A DNA stretch of 64,000 bases from Alteromonas sp. a30. GTDB lineage: Bacteria; Pseudomonadota; Gammaproteobacteria; Enterobacterales; Alteromonadaceae. Shown here one piece after another: positions 16,032-24,957 of this stretch. The DNA lies in the NCBI RefSeq assembly GCF_026788005.1, contig NZ_JABEPE010000005.1, positions 1 through 64,000 of the forward strand, read 5' to 3'. Position 1 is the stretch's first letter, and each line of letters starts with the position of its first letter. A program made the position numbers and the translations under genes. Under the pieces are notes generated by a model. It saw only the letters and a list, made by a program, of their open reading frames with translations. It had not been told where the DNA came from and did no database searches.

Positions 16032-16301
16032 GTGTACATAAAAGGTTCAGACTTAAGGAAAATGAGATTACAGGCGGCAATGACCACAGTTAAGATGGCT
16101 CAGTTCGCAGATGTAAGAACTCGTAAAACATATGAAAACTGGGAGAAAGGCGTTGGTTCACCAACGGTTAACCAGTTTATTTCTATGGCAACCGCATGCG
16201 GTTATAGCGCTCATAGCTTGATCAAACAGTACATTGAACGTGCGAATCATAAAACGGAAGTTAACTATGATGAAGCAGCCCTGAGCAACGAAGAGTCATA
16301 A
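16032..16301 (+). CDS. Small HTH DNA-binding protein
   Basis: An 89-residue protein, using the in-frame GTG at 16032 as start, with an XRE-like region: MRLQAAMTTVKMAQFADV followed by RKTYENWEKGVGSPTVNQF. The ENWE and PTVNQF segments match recognition and post-recognition helices of phage-type regulators. The reading frame extends 22 codons upstream, but that part does not look like a conserved start of such proteins. It is followed directly by a strong hairpin and lies next to the tailocin's D-gene end. A role in controlling the divergent cassette or the tailocin is possible. Confidence 0.6.
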   Translation: MYIKGSDLRKMRLQAAMTTVKMAQFADVRTRKTYENWEKGVGSPTVNQFISMATACGYSAHSLIKQYIERANHKTEVNYDEAALSNEES

Positions 16302-16323
16302 GCTGGGCTCCTGCCCAGCTTAT
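16298..16323 (+). terminator. Hairpin at the end of the HTH gene
   Basis: An 11-pair perfect stem (ATAAGCTGGGC / GCCCAGCTTAT) with a TCCT loop overlaps the stop codon; the following TATATTT is only a weak T-run. Confidence 0.65.
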
Positions 16324-16389
16324 ATTTCTATATACTTTTCCAGCCAAATATTCCCCAATTTCTGACCAAAAAGACAGCTTTAAAACACC

Positions 16390-16419
16390 TTAAAAGAGTA
16401 CAGATCTGTACTCTTTTAA
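16390..16419. terminator. 30-bp perfect palindrome, probable bidirectional terminator
   Basis: A perfect dyad centred between 16404 and 16405; the left half reads TTAAAAGAGTACAGA. The GC-containing stem is bordered by A4 and T4, so it can terminate on both strands: the HTH gene from the left and the tailocin tail operon, whose last gene ends at 16874, from the right. A protein-binding site is the alternative. Confidence 0.55.
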
Positions 16420-16522
16420 CCTTCCGTTTTATGCAAAAGAGAATAAAAAAACTTTAATCTATCGTCTAATGGGTATGCATTTTTACCCTTGAATTGAGTA
16501 AAATATCGTCTTAACCAAACGG

Positions 16523-16566
16523 TAACTTATATGCTCCAGATTTTCTGAAAATACCCATATAAGTTA
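16523..16566. repeat. 11-bp inverted repeat downstream of the tail operon
   Basis: TAACTTATATG (16523-16533) and CATATAAGTTA (16556-16566) are exact complements with a 22-base spacer. The surrounding 16324-16873 interval, about 550 bases, has no convincing gene. Confidence 0.55.
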
Positions 16567-16873
16567 TCGAAGAGTTAACGTTTTAACCCCTTTTCTGATT
16601 ATTTTTTTACTCATTATGGTATATCCAAAATGAGATCAAACGTACGTAAAAAGGATAGTTAAACGAATAACATGGCACGGGGTGTTTTTATTCAATAATT
16701 TTGCACAAGCCAAACCAAATGCTCTGCACACATTTCAACCATCACTATTTACCTTTAAATTTCAATTAGTTAAAGCCCATCAAATTTCAGGTTTTTTCAT
16801 ACGAGAAATTTTTAGTACATTTTTTATCCATCTTAAGCATGTATTAACTAACTTAAATTTTAAGAAAAGAGGT

Positions 16874-17848
16874 TTATTGTGCCTTTACACTGGTTACAAA
16901 ACCTGATGACGACAACGTGTGTGTCACTCGTTTACATATAAAGTCACCATCCGCTAAGGGATGAACCCCGGAGATACGTATGGGCCTTTCTGCGAATAGC
17001 TCTGGATCGCCGGGCAACGTGAAATGAATATTTCTCAGTTCTCTGTCCAAGCGTTGCTTTTCGCTATTAATGGCGGCTTTGGCTTCTTTTTGGGTTAAAA
17101 AAGTCGATTTAAGGACCTTGCAGGTCTCACTTTCATCACCAAGCATTTCCACTTGGCGTTCACCCTGTTCATCCGAGCGCCAATACGCTTTGACACAGCC
17201 ATAATCTGTTCGTTTGGGAAGTTCCAACGACCAACGACTCAACTGCGACACATGAATTGGTTTACTCTCAATTTGGGCGCCAGATGCCGTTTCACCAGCA
17301 TCTGCTGGCGCAAGAATCACTTCTCGAATGGATGGCTTTAGCAACGCATCATATGTTTGCGCTAGCCGACTTAAGAAATGTAAGTCACTTTCATCCGCTT
17401 GATCGATATGTTCGATTTGGATTTGATCTATCTCTGGCGCGATACGGGCAGTAAAACCATTACTGGTGATAATGCTACGAGCAATTTCTCCTAAGGTTGT
17501 ATTATCGAAGCTTTGGTTACGATAATTTTTAAGGGTGTCAATGAAATTAGTCGAGCGCCCCACTAAAGTCACTTGCGTTGGCGGGCCGCTGACGCCGATC
17601 TCATCCAGTACAAAGCGTCCAACTCGATACAAACGCTTTCTCCCCTCTCCTTCCTCGTAACCCATACTGACTTCTAACTCCATCCCGACGTTAATCACCC
17701 CCAGTTTCGCTTCAACATCCGCTAACGTGATACGAACGGAGTCGGAATTAGGGCTCATTACATCAGTGACTTCTATTGAAACAAGATTACGTTGGAGCTT
17801 TTGAGTAATGTCTTGTGAATTAGCAATAATCGAAAATATTGGTTTCAT
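16874..17848 (-). CDS. D: Phage late control/tail protein D (baseplate hub)
   Basis: A 324-residue homolog of P2 gpD, the hub protein related to the N-terminal part of VgrG and T4 gp27, which links the tail tube to the spike. It shows the gpD pattern: beta-rich N-terminal domain, LVGRS near residue 95, and the DESDLHFLSRLAQTYDALL block near 155. It is the last gene of a P2-ordered block and its start overlaps the stop of X. No late activator (ogr) follows as it does in P2. Confidence 0.9.
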   Translation of the reverse strand: MKPIFSIIANSQDITQKLQRNLVSIEVTDVMSPNSDSVRITLADVEAKLGVINVGMELEVSMGYEEGEGRKRLYRVGRFVLDEIGVSGPPTQVTLVGRSTNFIDTLKNYRNQSFDNTTLGEIARSIITSNGFTARIAPEIDQIQIEHIDQADESDLHFLSRLAQTYDALLKPSIREVILAPADAGETASGAQIESKPIHVSQLSRWSLELPKRTDYGCVKAYWRSDEQGERQVEMLGDESETCKVLKSTFLTQKEAKAAINSEKQRLDRELRNIHFTLPGDPELFAERPIRISGVHPLADGDFICKRVTHTLSSSGFVTSVKAQ

Positions 17849-18045
17849 TAGTCAAACAACGAATTTAGTTGAGGTTCAGGATTAGGCGCTTCAGGTAGTT
17901 CAATAAGCAGCCCTGATGGTAGAACCGCACCTTGCCCCGCGAGTCCACGGTTGGAGTGAAGCACAAACTCAGTCAGATCTTCACGCTGGTAATGGTTGAA
18001 ACAGATTTCATCGAGTACATCACCTTGTCTTGTCCTGTATAGCAT
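17848..18045 (-). CDS. X: Tail protein X (LysM-like)
   Basis: A 65-residue P2 gpX homolog: MLYRTRQGDVLDEICFNHYQ followed by LPSGLLIELPE, the compact LysM-like fold found between U and D in P2-like tails. It overlaps both neighbours by one base. It probably helps join the hub to the tube or transiently contacts peptidoglycan. Confidence 0.9.
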   Translation of the reverse strand: MLYRTRQGDVLDEICFNHYQREDLTEFVLHSNRGLAGQGAVLPSGLLIELPEAPNPEPQLNSLFD

Positions 18046-18809
18046 TAGAAAAATCCTCCTTGAACTGCACTGTCTAAGCCTTGTGCCAGATTGAAAAAGT
18101 TCTTCGCCCCCTGAAACAGATCCGTTGGATGGGCCGCAGCACGATTGGCGACTTCATCACCCAGCAATTCCCGCATTAATAGCAATTGGGAACTGGCATC
18201 AAAATCTTTAGCAATCCATTGAATAGCATCAATAATGTTATCAATATCCTTTAATGTCCCATTCTCTTGACGCAAATTGATATTCAAAGAGCGAAATGCA
18301 CTTTCGAGTTGAGCGGGAGGAAATTCGAGCCGTTTTACGACATTAGCAACATCGGTTGAACGCGTCTGCTGGGCAGTTGCTCGTATACGTGAACTAAACG
18401 AAACCAACTTATCTTGTTGCGATGGCCCAAAATACGTGAGTTTGAGACTAAACTCTATTTTGCGTGGCACCCCGTTTTTATAAAAAATGCTGCTTGTTTC
18501 AGATACCGAAGTAATAATCCATAACCCTAAAATACTCCCTGAACCGGTATGCAACTGAAGCGGCTTTCCTTTACCTGCTTCAGCTTCCATTTTACGGATT
18601 TGATCGTATCCACCTCGGTATTCAGGGTAAATTACACCGGGGAGCGCAATTTCTTTTTTGCCTTGCCCCAAATATTGCAACGCAGAATGGTTTCCTATGC
18701 GTTGCTGTTCGGCCCAATCAAACCCAACACTTTGTTGGAATTGCTGAAATGCGGCAGTTTCCAAAGAAAATTCGTACTCGCCGATCCTTAACATGACACT
18801 ATTAGCCAT
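18045..18809 (-). CDS. U: Tail protein U
   Basis: A 254-residue P2 gpU family protein. The first ~140 residues carry the family core (EYEFSLETAAFQQFQ, RIGNHSALQYLGQGKKEI, GVIYPEYRG). The protein is about 100 residues longer than P2 gpU, with an extra helical C-terminus, a version seen in some tailocins and Mu-P2 hybrids. It overlaps the tape measure gene by a few bases. Confidence 0.88.
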   Translation of the reverse strand: MANSVMLRIGEYEFSLETAAFQQFQQSVGFDWAEQQRIGNHSALQYLGQGKKEIALPGVIYPEYRGGYDQIRKMEAEAGKGKPLQLHTGSGSILGLWIITSVSETSSIFYKNGVPRKIEFSLKLTYFGPSQQDKLVSFSSRIRATAQQTRSTDVANVVKRLEFPPAQLESAFRSLNINLRQENGTLKDIDNIIDAIQWIAKDFDASSQLLLMRELLGDEVANRAAAHPTDLFQGAKNFFNLAQGLDSAVQGGFF

Positions 18810-20946
18810 CGAATAACGCTCCTCTTTGTTCTCGTTGCATATCCATCATCATGTTTTCGAATATCGCCTTAACCTTTTCGGCTATATCTGTTGACGATTG
18901 CTCGGGTGATGCGTTAACGCTGATATTGACATCCCCAACCGAAACCGCTCTACGACTAGACGTTGTATTCAATTGAGAGGGATTGGAGAAAACATTGTTA
19001 ACCGGTTGTGCTTGGTTGTCAGCGCCAGCGACATTTACCGCATTCGTCTGGGTTTGACGATTAATCTGTTGGGAGAAAGTATTTGCTTCCGCAGTGTCGC
19101 TAGCAGGAAGCGTTTGAGGCACAATCGTTGATTGACTCACGGCTAGCGGTGCTGCTTGCTTAACTTTGTTTTCAATACGAACTTTACGGGTGTATACCGT
19201 CTCCTGCTCTGCTTCCGTTTCAGCTTCTGAATCTTCTTCATCCTCGCCGCCAAATAAACCGGAGAAGAAACCAACTACGGTGTTGCCAATATTAGCGATA
19301 CCATCCATCATGGCTTTGACCTTACCTACGACGAAGTCAAACGCAGCGCCAATAGCGGAAAAGATAAGCTCTTTAAACGCGTTAAATACATCGCCCAAAT
19401 TGGCAAATAATGCTTTGATGGGTTCAAACGCTTTCAAAAGCGGTTCGATACCTTCAATAAAACCATCCCACAACCCCACAAAGGCCGCTTTGAGTGGTTC
19501 AAAATATTTGTAAATTAACAGCCCAATCACGGCAATTAGCGCCACAATACCCGCAATGATCAGCACCATAGGATTGGCTAGCATGGCGATATTCAAGCCA
19601 GTAAATACAGAGGTAACTCGACCTAATATTGATACCAATGGCGTTGCAAACTGGCCAAGTTTCGCCAATCCTCCTGCAGACTTTTCACCTATAAACGAGA
19701 ATCCATTCATTAATGGCGACAGCCGCTCAATAGGATTGATATTTTCTATTAATCCGGCTGTCGTCTCTTGAATACTTTGCGTCAGTGTTGAGTTACCTTG
19801 GGCCCAGCTCGTGATTTTGCCCAGAATAGGTACATCAGAAAATGTTCCCATCAAAGGATTAATGATCGACATTGCCTTGCTATTTTCTAGCATGCCCCAT
19901 GTAATATCTTGAAGCCCTTGTGCTAATGCTGGGTTTTCCTGCGCCCATTGCTGGGTTTGAGCAACAATTGATGTCCCTGTGACTTGATCAAAGGCAGGCC
20001 CTAACGTATCCATGACGGACGCATTGTTTAATACACCTACTGCCACATCTTCCAAGCTTTGCGCTAAAACTGGGTTTTGCTGCGCCCATTCATTAATTTG
20101 GTTCACAACGGGAACATCGGCTAATTGTTGAGCAAGGGGTGATATGGCATCCATTAACGGCACATTATTCATTAAGCCGTTAGCAACATCGCTCAAGCCT
20201 TGGGCTAATTCAGGGTTTTGTTGCGCCCATTCATCGAATTGCCCAATAAAAGGCAGTTGGCTTTGAGCGAGTTCAGCCATTTTTGAGGTTATTGATACAC
20301 CGAGTGTTGACTCAACTTGCGTCAACACTTGCTGTAACTGAGAAAACGAGTTAACCGCACTTTGTACTTGCGGTAACTGTGTCAGCGCCGCGGTTAAATT
20401 ACTTTCACCCGGTTCAAGTGTCGCGCTGCTGTTAGGAGTTACTGCTGTATCTGTATTGAGTGTAGCTTGAGTGTCTAATAAAGCGGTATTTTCCAACGTA
20501 TTGCGAATAGCTAGATTTATTGGACGATCCGCATTTTCTGCCGCGCCATTAACATTCACCAATGCACTATTCAAATGATTAGCAATTAAACTTTCAATAC
20601 GGGTAGCAACGGCAAGAATCTCAGGTAATCGGTTTAAATTCGGATCTTGCGAGCGTTCGGCTACCGCTGGAGATTGCGTAACCTCTGCTGCAACTTGTTC
20701 CGGCCCTGAGTGCGGTGACGATTCAACAATATCTCGACGACTCGGATTGCCAATATTATTCTGCGTCTGCACAGTAATACTTGAACTATCTGCATGAGGT
20801 GCTAGCTGAGTCACGTCTGTGGCTTGCGAAGTAATTTGCGTCAATTTATCCAATAACGGCTCAGCGCTTCCAACAAACTTTTTGAAAGTTTTAGACAGTC
20901 GCTTTACGGCTTCCAGATTTTGCTGCAAGGATTTTTGCGTATCCAC
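18802..20946 (-). CDS. T: Tail tape measure protein (gpT-like)
   Basis: A protein of about 714 residues that sets tail length. It has a helical N-terminus, four 47-residue repeats, a hydrophobic segment (LANPMVLIIAGIVALIAVIGLLIY region) and a C-terminal domain with a Gly/Phe-rich loop, as in tape measures of contractile tails. I start it at the GTG at 20946, directly after AGGGGG; a GTG at 20973 overlapping the E' stop would add nine residues but lacks that site. Its position between E/E' and U is as in P2. Confidence 0.88.
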   Translation of the reverse strand: MDTQKSLQQNLEAVKRLSKTFKKFVGSAEPLLDKLTQITSQATDVTQLAPHADSSSITVQTQNNIGNPSRRDIVESSPHSGPEQVAAEVTQSPAVAERSQDPNLNRLPEILAVATRIESLIANHLNSALVNVNGAAENADRPINLAIRNTLENTALLDTQATLNTDTAVTPNSSATLEPGESNLTAALTQLPQVQSAVNSFSQLQQVLTQVESTLGVSITSKMAELAQSQLPFIGQFDEWAQQNPELAQGLSDVANGLMNNVPLMDAISPLAQQLADVPVVNQINEWAQQNPVLAQSLEDVAVGVLNNASVMDTLGPAFDQVTGTSIVAQTQQWAQENPALAQGLQDITWGMLENSKAMSIINPLMGTFSDVPILGKITSWAQGNSTLTQSIQETTAGLIENINPIERLSPLMNGFSFIGEKSAGGLAKLGQFATPLVSILGRVTSVFTGLNIAMLANPMVLIIAGIVALIAVIGLLIYKYFEPLKAAFVGLWDGFIEGIEPLLKAFEPIKALFANLGDVFNAFKELIFSAIGAAFDFVVGKVKAMMDGIANIGNTVVGFFSGLFGGEDEEDSEAETEAEQETVYTRKVRIENKVKQAAPLAVSQSTIVPQTLPASDTAEANTFSQQINRQTQTNAVNVAGADNQAQPVNNVFSNPSQLNTTSSRRAVSVGDVNISVNASPEQSSTDIAEKVKAIFENMMMDMQREQRGALFDG
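19698..20255 (-). repeat. Four 47-residue repeats in the tape measure gene
   Basis: The WAQ(Q/E/G)N core recurs four times with tryptophans exactly 47 residues (141 bases) apart, each followed by a LAQ-type and a PL-type segment. The DNA has diverged, so the duplication is not recent. Confidence 0.85.
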
Positions 20947-20961
20947 GCGTCCCCCTAAAAC

Positions 20962-20986
20962 AAAAAAGCCCACTATTTGTGGGCTT
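20962..20986 (-). terminator. Terminator-like hairpin overlapping the E' stop
   Basis: The stem AAGCCCAC / GTGGGCTT with loop AAATA and a following TTTTTT lies at the end of E', just before the tape measure start. It could attenuate transcription into T or protect an mRNA end. Confidence 0.65.
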
Positions 20987-21442
20987 GTCCATACATTTTA
21001 TTATGCCGTTCAATAGCAATGGTGTACCACGTTGCTAAATCCGGCAAAGTCATTGTGGTCATTTCCGATGGTGGCCAATGGAAGATAGCGGCAATATCGC
21101 CCCATGCTTCCATCACGTCGTTTGGCAACGGGCCTAAAGTGCGAAAAAACCCGATACCTGCAACCCAATGTTCAGCATATCTTTCGGATGTAAATTCAAG
21201 AAATCATCTTTGGTGAATCCATTCATGGATAAGCGAGGTACAACCACCTCTAAACTCATGGTATCCATATTGATGACATCTAGAATTTTCACACCGCGTA
21301 AGTCCGATGCTGATGGCTCTCTTAGCAGGATTTCAGCCATGCCTCGAATAGGTTTAACCAATTTTACAGTGACTGCTGCACCTGTATTAGACACACTTTG
21401 CGTTTCGCCTTCCATAGACGCCATTGGGTTTGCTTCACTCAT
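20973..21442 (-). CDS. E: Tail assembly protein E with -1 frameshift product E+E'
   Basis: The zero frame (21134-21442) encodes 102 residues of gpE ending VSGFFAL. A slippery TTTTTTC at 21143-21149, read T TTT TTC, allows a -1 shift into a second frame that continues as RTLGPLPNDVMEAWGDIAAI and ends at 20973, giving 156 residues. The E' part contains FHWPPSEM, the signature of the P2 GpE' family. In P2 and many tailed phages this shift makes two chaperones, short and long, that assemble tube subunits around the tape measure. The annotation should be one gene with a programmed frameshift. Confidence 0.9.
21143..21149 (-). other. Slippery heptamer for programmed -1 frameshift
   Basis: On the minus strand TTTTTTC is in the correct register (T TTT TTC), seven bases upstream of the zero-frame TAG. 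It joins E to E'. Confidence 0.85.
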
Positions 21443-21444
21443 CG

Positions 21445-21603
21445 TTATTTACCTTTCTTAGACTTAGTTTTTGATTTAGACAACGCCACTTTGCCACCCG
21501 CCAGCAGGTGACAAGCTTGCTTTGGTGAAAGCTGAACAACGCCCTCTTTCACCATTTGACCTTGATGCGGAAAAGGCACCAACACTTTGTAACTTTGCAA
21601 CAT
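21445..21603 (-). CDS. Small basic protein between tube and E genes
   Basis: A protein of about 52 residues starting MLQSYKVLVPFPHQ, with a Lys/Ser-rich C-terminal tail. AAAGGAG precedes two adjacent ATG codons (21606, 21603); I prefer the second for spacing. Small proteins at this position occur in other P2/Mu-like tail clusters. Function unknown. Confidence 0.6.
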   Translation of the reverse strand: MLQSYKVLVPFPHQGQMVKEGVVQLSPKQACHLLAGGKVALSKSKTKSKKGK

Positions 21604-21616
21604 CATTGCTCCTTTA

Positions 21617-22117
21617 TTAACCGATGATTCGTGCAATGTCAGACAATGTTTCTGTACCATTAATACGGCGACTCAGGGCTTCGGCATCTACGTGATACAC
21701 TTCTTGACCGTCCACCAGCATGGTGTAGCGTTTAAGTGCCATCATCACGTTGATTTCCGGCATTTCACCCGTTTTCATCGTACCCAAATCCACTTCTTTC
21801 CATGTTCCTGTCATGTTGAAAACAACAGGAATAACACGACCATCGTCGCTGTATGCGCCACGCACGGAAATCGCCACTTGCTGAGAAGGCGCTAAACCAA
21901 AGTGGCGCAAAGTGTTAATGTCGTAACGACTCACTTTGAAAGACGCCTCGAGCTTCTCTAAACCCGTTTCAATTTCCACGGCGGTATCCATACCACCACC
22001 ACGATAATCTTCGGTGATCAAAGTCATTTTTGGTGGCGTGACTTCCGTTACTTCGTTGACGAAACGATTACCGTCCACAAATAAAGACATTGCACGTAAT
22101 GCTTGAGCTAAAGCCAT
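21617..22117 (-). CDS. FII: Major tail tube protein FII
   Basis: A 166-residue P2 gpFII homolog: MALAQALRAMSLFVDGNRFV, then EVTPPKMTLITEDYRGGGMD and a beta-rich body. It forms the inner tube of the contractile tail and is driven through the target envelope. It follows the sheath gene by one base and precedes the E chaperones, the order of the P2 F operon. Confidence 0.94.
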   Translation of the reverse strand: MALAQALRAMSLFVDGNRFVNEVTEVTPPKMTLITEDYRGGGMDTAVEIETGLEKLEASFKVSRYDINTLRHFGLAPSQQVAISVRGAYSDDGRVIPVVFNMTGTWKEVDLGTMKTGEMPEINVMMALKRYTMLVDGQEVYHVDAEALSRRINGTETLSDIARIIG

Positions 22118-22118
22118 G

Positions 22119-23270
22119 TTATAAAATCTCCGCTAAGTAGTTGTTAACCAGATGCGCACGGAAAGTCAGAACCTGAGCAGGGCTGTACGCGCTGAAGTCA
22201 TAATCGATGTAAACGTTACCGGCTTGAAGTTCAGTAACAGTGTTAAGGTCAGGGTCGGCCCACGCACTGCCCCCGGCAATGTAACCTTGTGCTTTTAAAC
22301 CTGACATAAAGTTGTTCACGCCGTTAACCACATCTTCAAGATAAGTGCTGGTAATGTTGCGATCGATAGCCCACATGTGTGCGTCCACAATGCTTTCACC
22401 AATCAAATCATTGATGATGACGACGTTTTTGAATTTCCATTTGGCGTCATCAGAAAGCGTTTCATTACCCCAAACACGGAAACCATTGCGACGAATCGTG
22501 GTGGTCACTTGCCCGCCGTTTAACACTTCTGCATCCGTTGCAGGGTTATCCAGCTCAAAACTAATGGGGCGTGTGGTTCCCACAATGCCTAAAATTTCTT
22601 GGTTGGAGTTGGAGTAATGAGGGCCTTTTTCGTTTTGTACGCGCGCCATCACACCTGCCATACGAGACGAAGGTGCCACGACAATTTCTGTTGCCGACGC
22701 TTGGTCGAACACACGGTGCCAAGGATCGCAAACCTCACCACGACGGCTGCCAAACTCACCACGGTAGGTTAATGCATCGGCATTTGTCGTATCTGGGCCA
22801 TCAATAAAAGCGTAACCTTTTAAGGTATCCGCCGCTGAAAGTAAGGCATCTGCCACCGACTTATCATTTGAAAACGCAGGCGCAATCAAAATTTTCGGCT
22901 TCAATCCAGTCATGGCTTCTGCCGATTTAAGCGCTTCAATACCCGATGGCGCACCGTTGGCATCCACTGTACCAATAATATTGGCTTGGGTTTCCGGCTC
23001 TGTTGAACCTTCTGGCACCACAACCACAATTACCATTGCGCCTGCTTGGTCGAAAATACCGTCCATAGCCGCTGGTAAAGTACCGGCTGTACCCAGCGCC
23101 GCAGCCGTTTTGCGAGAACCCAACACCGCTACAGGCGTATTCAATGGAAACTTAGCTAAGTCAGCTTCCGGCGCAGTACCAACAATGCCAATAATACCGG
23201 TTGTTGCTAAGCGAATCGGACGCGTGCCGTCATCGACTTCAACAAAATCAATACCATGTTTGATAGTCAT
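22119..23270 (-). CDS. FI: Tail sheath protein FI
   Basis: A 383-residue contractile sheath protein with the P2 FI layout: N-terminal VDDGTRPIRLATTGIIGIVG, a middle domain with nucleotide-fold-like segments, and a C-terminal domain with a conserved GNETLS and RNITSTYLEDVVN segment. Energy stored in the extended sheath drives tube insertion. It is the first gene after a terminator, so it probably starts its own transcript, as in P2. Confidence 0.95.
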   Translation of the reverse strand: MTIKHGIDFVEVDDGTRPIRLATTGIIGIVGTAPEADLAKFPLNTPVAVLGSRKTAAALGTAGTLPAAMDGIFDQAGAMVIVVVVPEGSTEPETQANIIGTVDANGAPSGIEALKSAEAMTGLKPKILIAPAFSNDKSVADALLSAADTLKGYAFIDGPDTTNADALTYRGEFGSRRGEVCDPWHRVFDQASATEIVVAPSSRMAGVMARVQNEKGPHYSNSNQEILGIVGTTRPISFELDNPATDAEVLNGGQVTTTIRRNGFRVWGNETLSDDAKWKFKNVVIINDLIGESIVDAHMWAIDRNITSTYLEDVVNGVNNFMSGLKAQGYIAGGSAWADPDLNTVTELQAGNVYIDYDFSAYSPAQVLTFRAHLVNNYLAEIL

Positions 23271-23292
23271 AATTTTCCTTTATTACAGATAT

Positions 23293-23317
23293 AAAAAAGC
23301 CCCGCAGATGCGAGGCT
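23293..23317 (-). terminator. Terminator between fibre module and sheath gene
   Basis: AGCCTCGC and GCGGGGCT pair (one G-T) around loop ATCT, followed by TTTTTT on the minus strand. It separates the baseplate/fibre transcript from the sheath-tube-tape transcript. Confidence 0.78.
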
Positions 23318-23438
23318 GTGAGTGAAACAAGCAGCAAAAAGCGCTGCCAGCGATTGCAGATTAAACTGTGTTGTTAAACGTGATTTAAACGAATAATGAA
23401 AAAGGCAAAGCTGCCTTTAGATTGCTTCGAGCTAGAGG

Positions 23439-24878
23439 CTATTTAAAGCGGCCTTTCCAGAGGCCGTAGTAGTAGTTTGAATTGGTGTAATACAGTTGTT
23501 CCATAGTCCCTAATACCTGTCCACCATAAGGGTTGGCAGTTAACACCACGGTATCGTAGTTTACAGGATGGCTAAACCCAGTACCACTGGGGTACCCACT
23601 CAGCTCACAATCGCAACTCACCACAGGAGTCGCATCCATTCTTTGCAAACTAAAATGACTTTGTAATGCCCCTTGAAGATTGCCATAGTTTGAACTGAAT
23701 TGCCCATAAACCCACTTTACATTTTGTCGCATCTGCAATGGAATCAGTTTTCCATATTCAAAGAGAAAATGAACCGCGCATTGCCCACCATAAGAATCTT
23801 GCTTAGATGGAAGTGATGTTGACGAACTATAAAACGCTCCCAACTGAAAATGCGGATGTGATGAAACTAATGCTCGGATAAACGGCAGCACGATAATGTC
23901 ATGCGCATCCACGTAACTTTGTAATGCCGCATTATCTAAGAACTTGATTTCGGTTTCGACGATGCCATCGTGGTAAAGCTCTACCAGTTCGTTATCATCT
24001 CGTAATACTAAAACGCAGTTTTTATCGTTGCTATAAAGTACCTTGGTAGAACCATCCGGATAAGTACCCGATATCGAAGTTTGGAAACCATATCTATCCT
24101 TAACCACGACACCCGTCTTTGGTTTAGCCCGCTCAGAGAAATCTCTCCCATACACTCTAACGCCACCATAATAAACGCTGTCTTCATTCGCCGCCGTTTG
24201 CTCTTCAAGGACCAATGAATATTGTATATCAGAGGCATCCCCCCTAGAGGCTAAAGGCACATTGGCAAACGCCTGTAAACTATAAAAATAACTCGGCGAA
24301 GCAGAAGCATGGTGACTATTGCTATCCACAAACCAGCGTCCTAATTGCACATGATTACCATCTGCTAAATGCCGATACCAATAAGCGGCATAATTATCCG
24401 TTGATGGAGCAGTGTTATGTGAATAGGAAGGCATAAACGCATAAGTATCTTTGCTATTTGCATCATATATTGCGTAAGTAGCATGAGAACGACGACCATT
24501 GCCACTATTACTTTGATAACCAACTATCCCTTCAATAATTACATTCCTTTGCAGCTCATTGTTTTGTCGCGTTTGCTCCTCTCGAATATCAGGAATCACA
24601 TCCAACTTCTGTAATTCTTGATTAAGTAAGGTTGTTGCTGCATTTAAGCTTTGGGTATTCACATCGCTGGATGCATTTAGTGTCGCTTTTGCCGCTTCTA
24701 AATTGGCAACCGCCGTGTTTAAGTCGCCTTCCGCAACCGCCAACAAGGCTTGCTGAAAGTTTTGATGTTGACTTAGTTCGTTAATAGAAGCCGCTACAAG
24801 AGCCGCTTCTGCGGGTGCAAGTGTGCCTGAATAGATTTGGTCAATCAGGCTTTGCACAGATTGTTCAAGAGTCGCCAT
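23439..24878 (-). CDS. Tail fibre-like protein, second of two paralogs
   Basis: A protein of about 479 residues; ATG at 24878 with GGGGGAG eight bases upstream. The N-terminal ~110 residues are Ala/Leu/Gln-rich and helical, probably a coiled-coil trimer stem attaching to the tail; the remaining ~365 are beta-rich and aromatic, ending YYYGLWKGRFK. It is homologous over its length to the protein at 25487-26923, strongest in the stem (FQQALLAVAEGDLN in both) and at the very end. Location after gpI and adaptors is where P2 encodes fibre H and its chaperone G. I infer receptor binding; no collagen or chaperone domain was seen. Confidence 0.65.
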   Translation of the reverse strand: MATLEQSVQSLIDQIYSGTLAPAEAALVAASINELSQHQNFQQALLAVAEGDLNTAVANLEAAKATLNASSDVNTQSLNAATTLLNQELQKLDVIPDIREEQTRQNNELQRNVIIEGIVGYQSNSGNGRRSHATYAIYDANSKDTYAFMPSYSHNTAPSTDNYAAYWYRHLADGNHVQLGRWFVDSNSHHASASPSYFYSLQAFANVPLASRGDASDIQYSLVLEEQTAANEDSVYYGGVRVYGRDFSERAKPKTGVVVKDRYGFQTSISGTYPDGSTKVLYSNDKNCVLVLRDDNELVELYHDGIVETEIKFLDNAALQSYVDAHDIIVLPFIRALVSSHPHFQLGAFYSSSTSLPSKQDSYGGQCAVHFLFEYGKLIPLQMRQNVKWVYGQFSSNYGNLQGALQSHFSLQRMDATPVVSCDCELSGYPSGTGFSHPVNYDTVVLTANPYGGQVLGTMEQLYYTNSNYYYGLWKGRFK

Positions 24879-24957
24879 AAGCAAAACTCCCCCAAATTTA
24901 AAAAGTTAATAGATTAAAAATAAGAATACTGAGAATAGTACGGAGGGTGTGCTCAAA

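Noticed and set aside
16682-16906. 74-residue plus-strand frame after the palindrome
   Set aside because: No start context or motif, and it runs into the D gene antisense.
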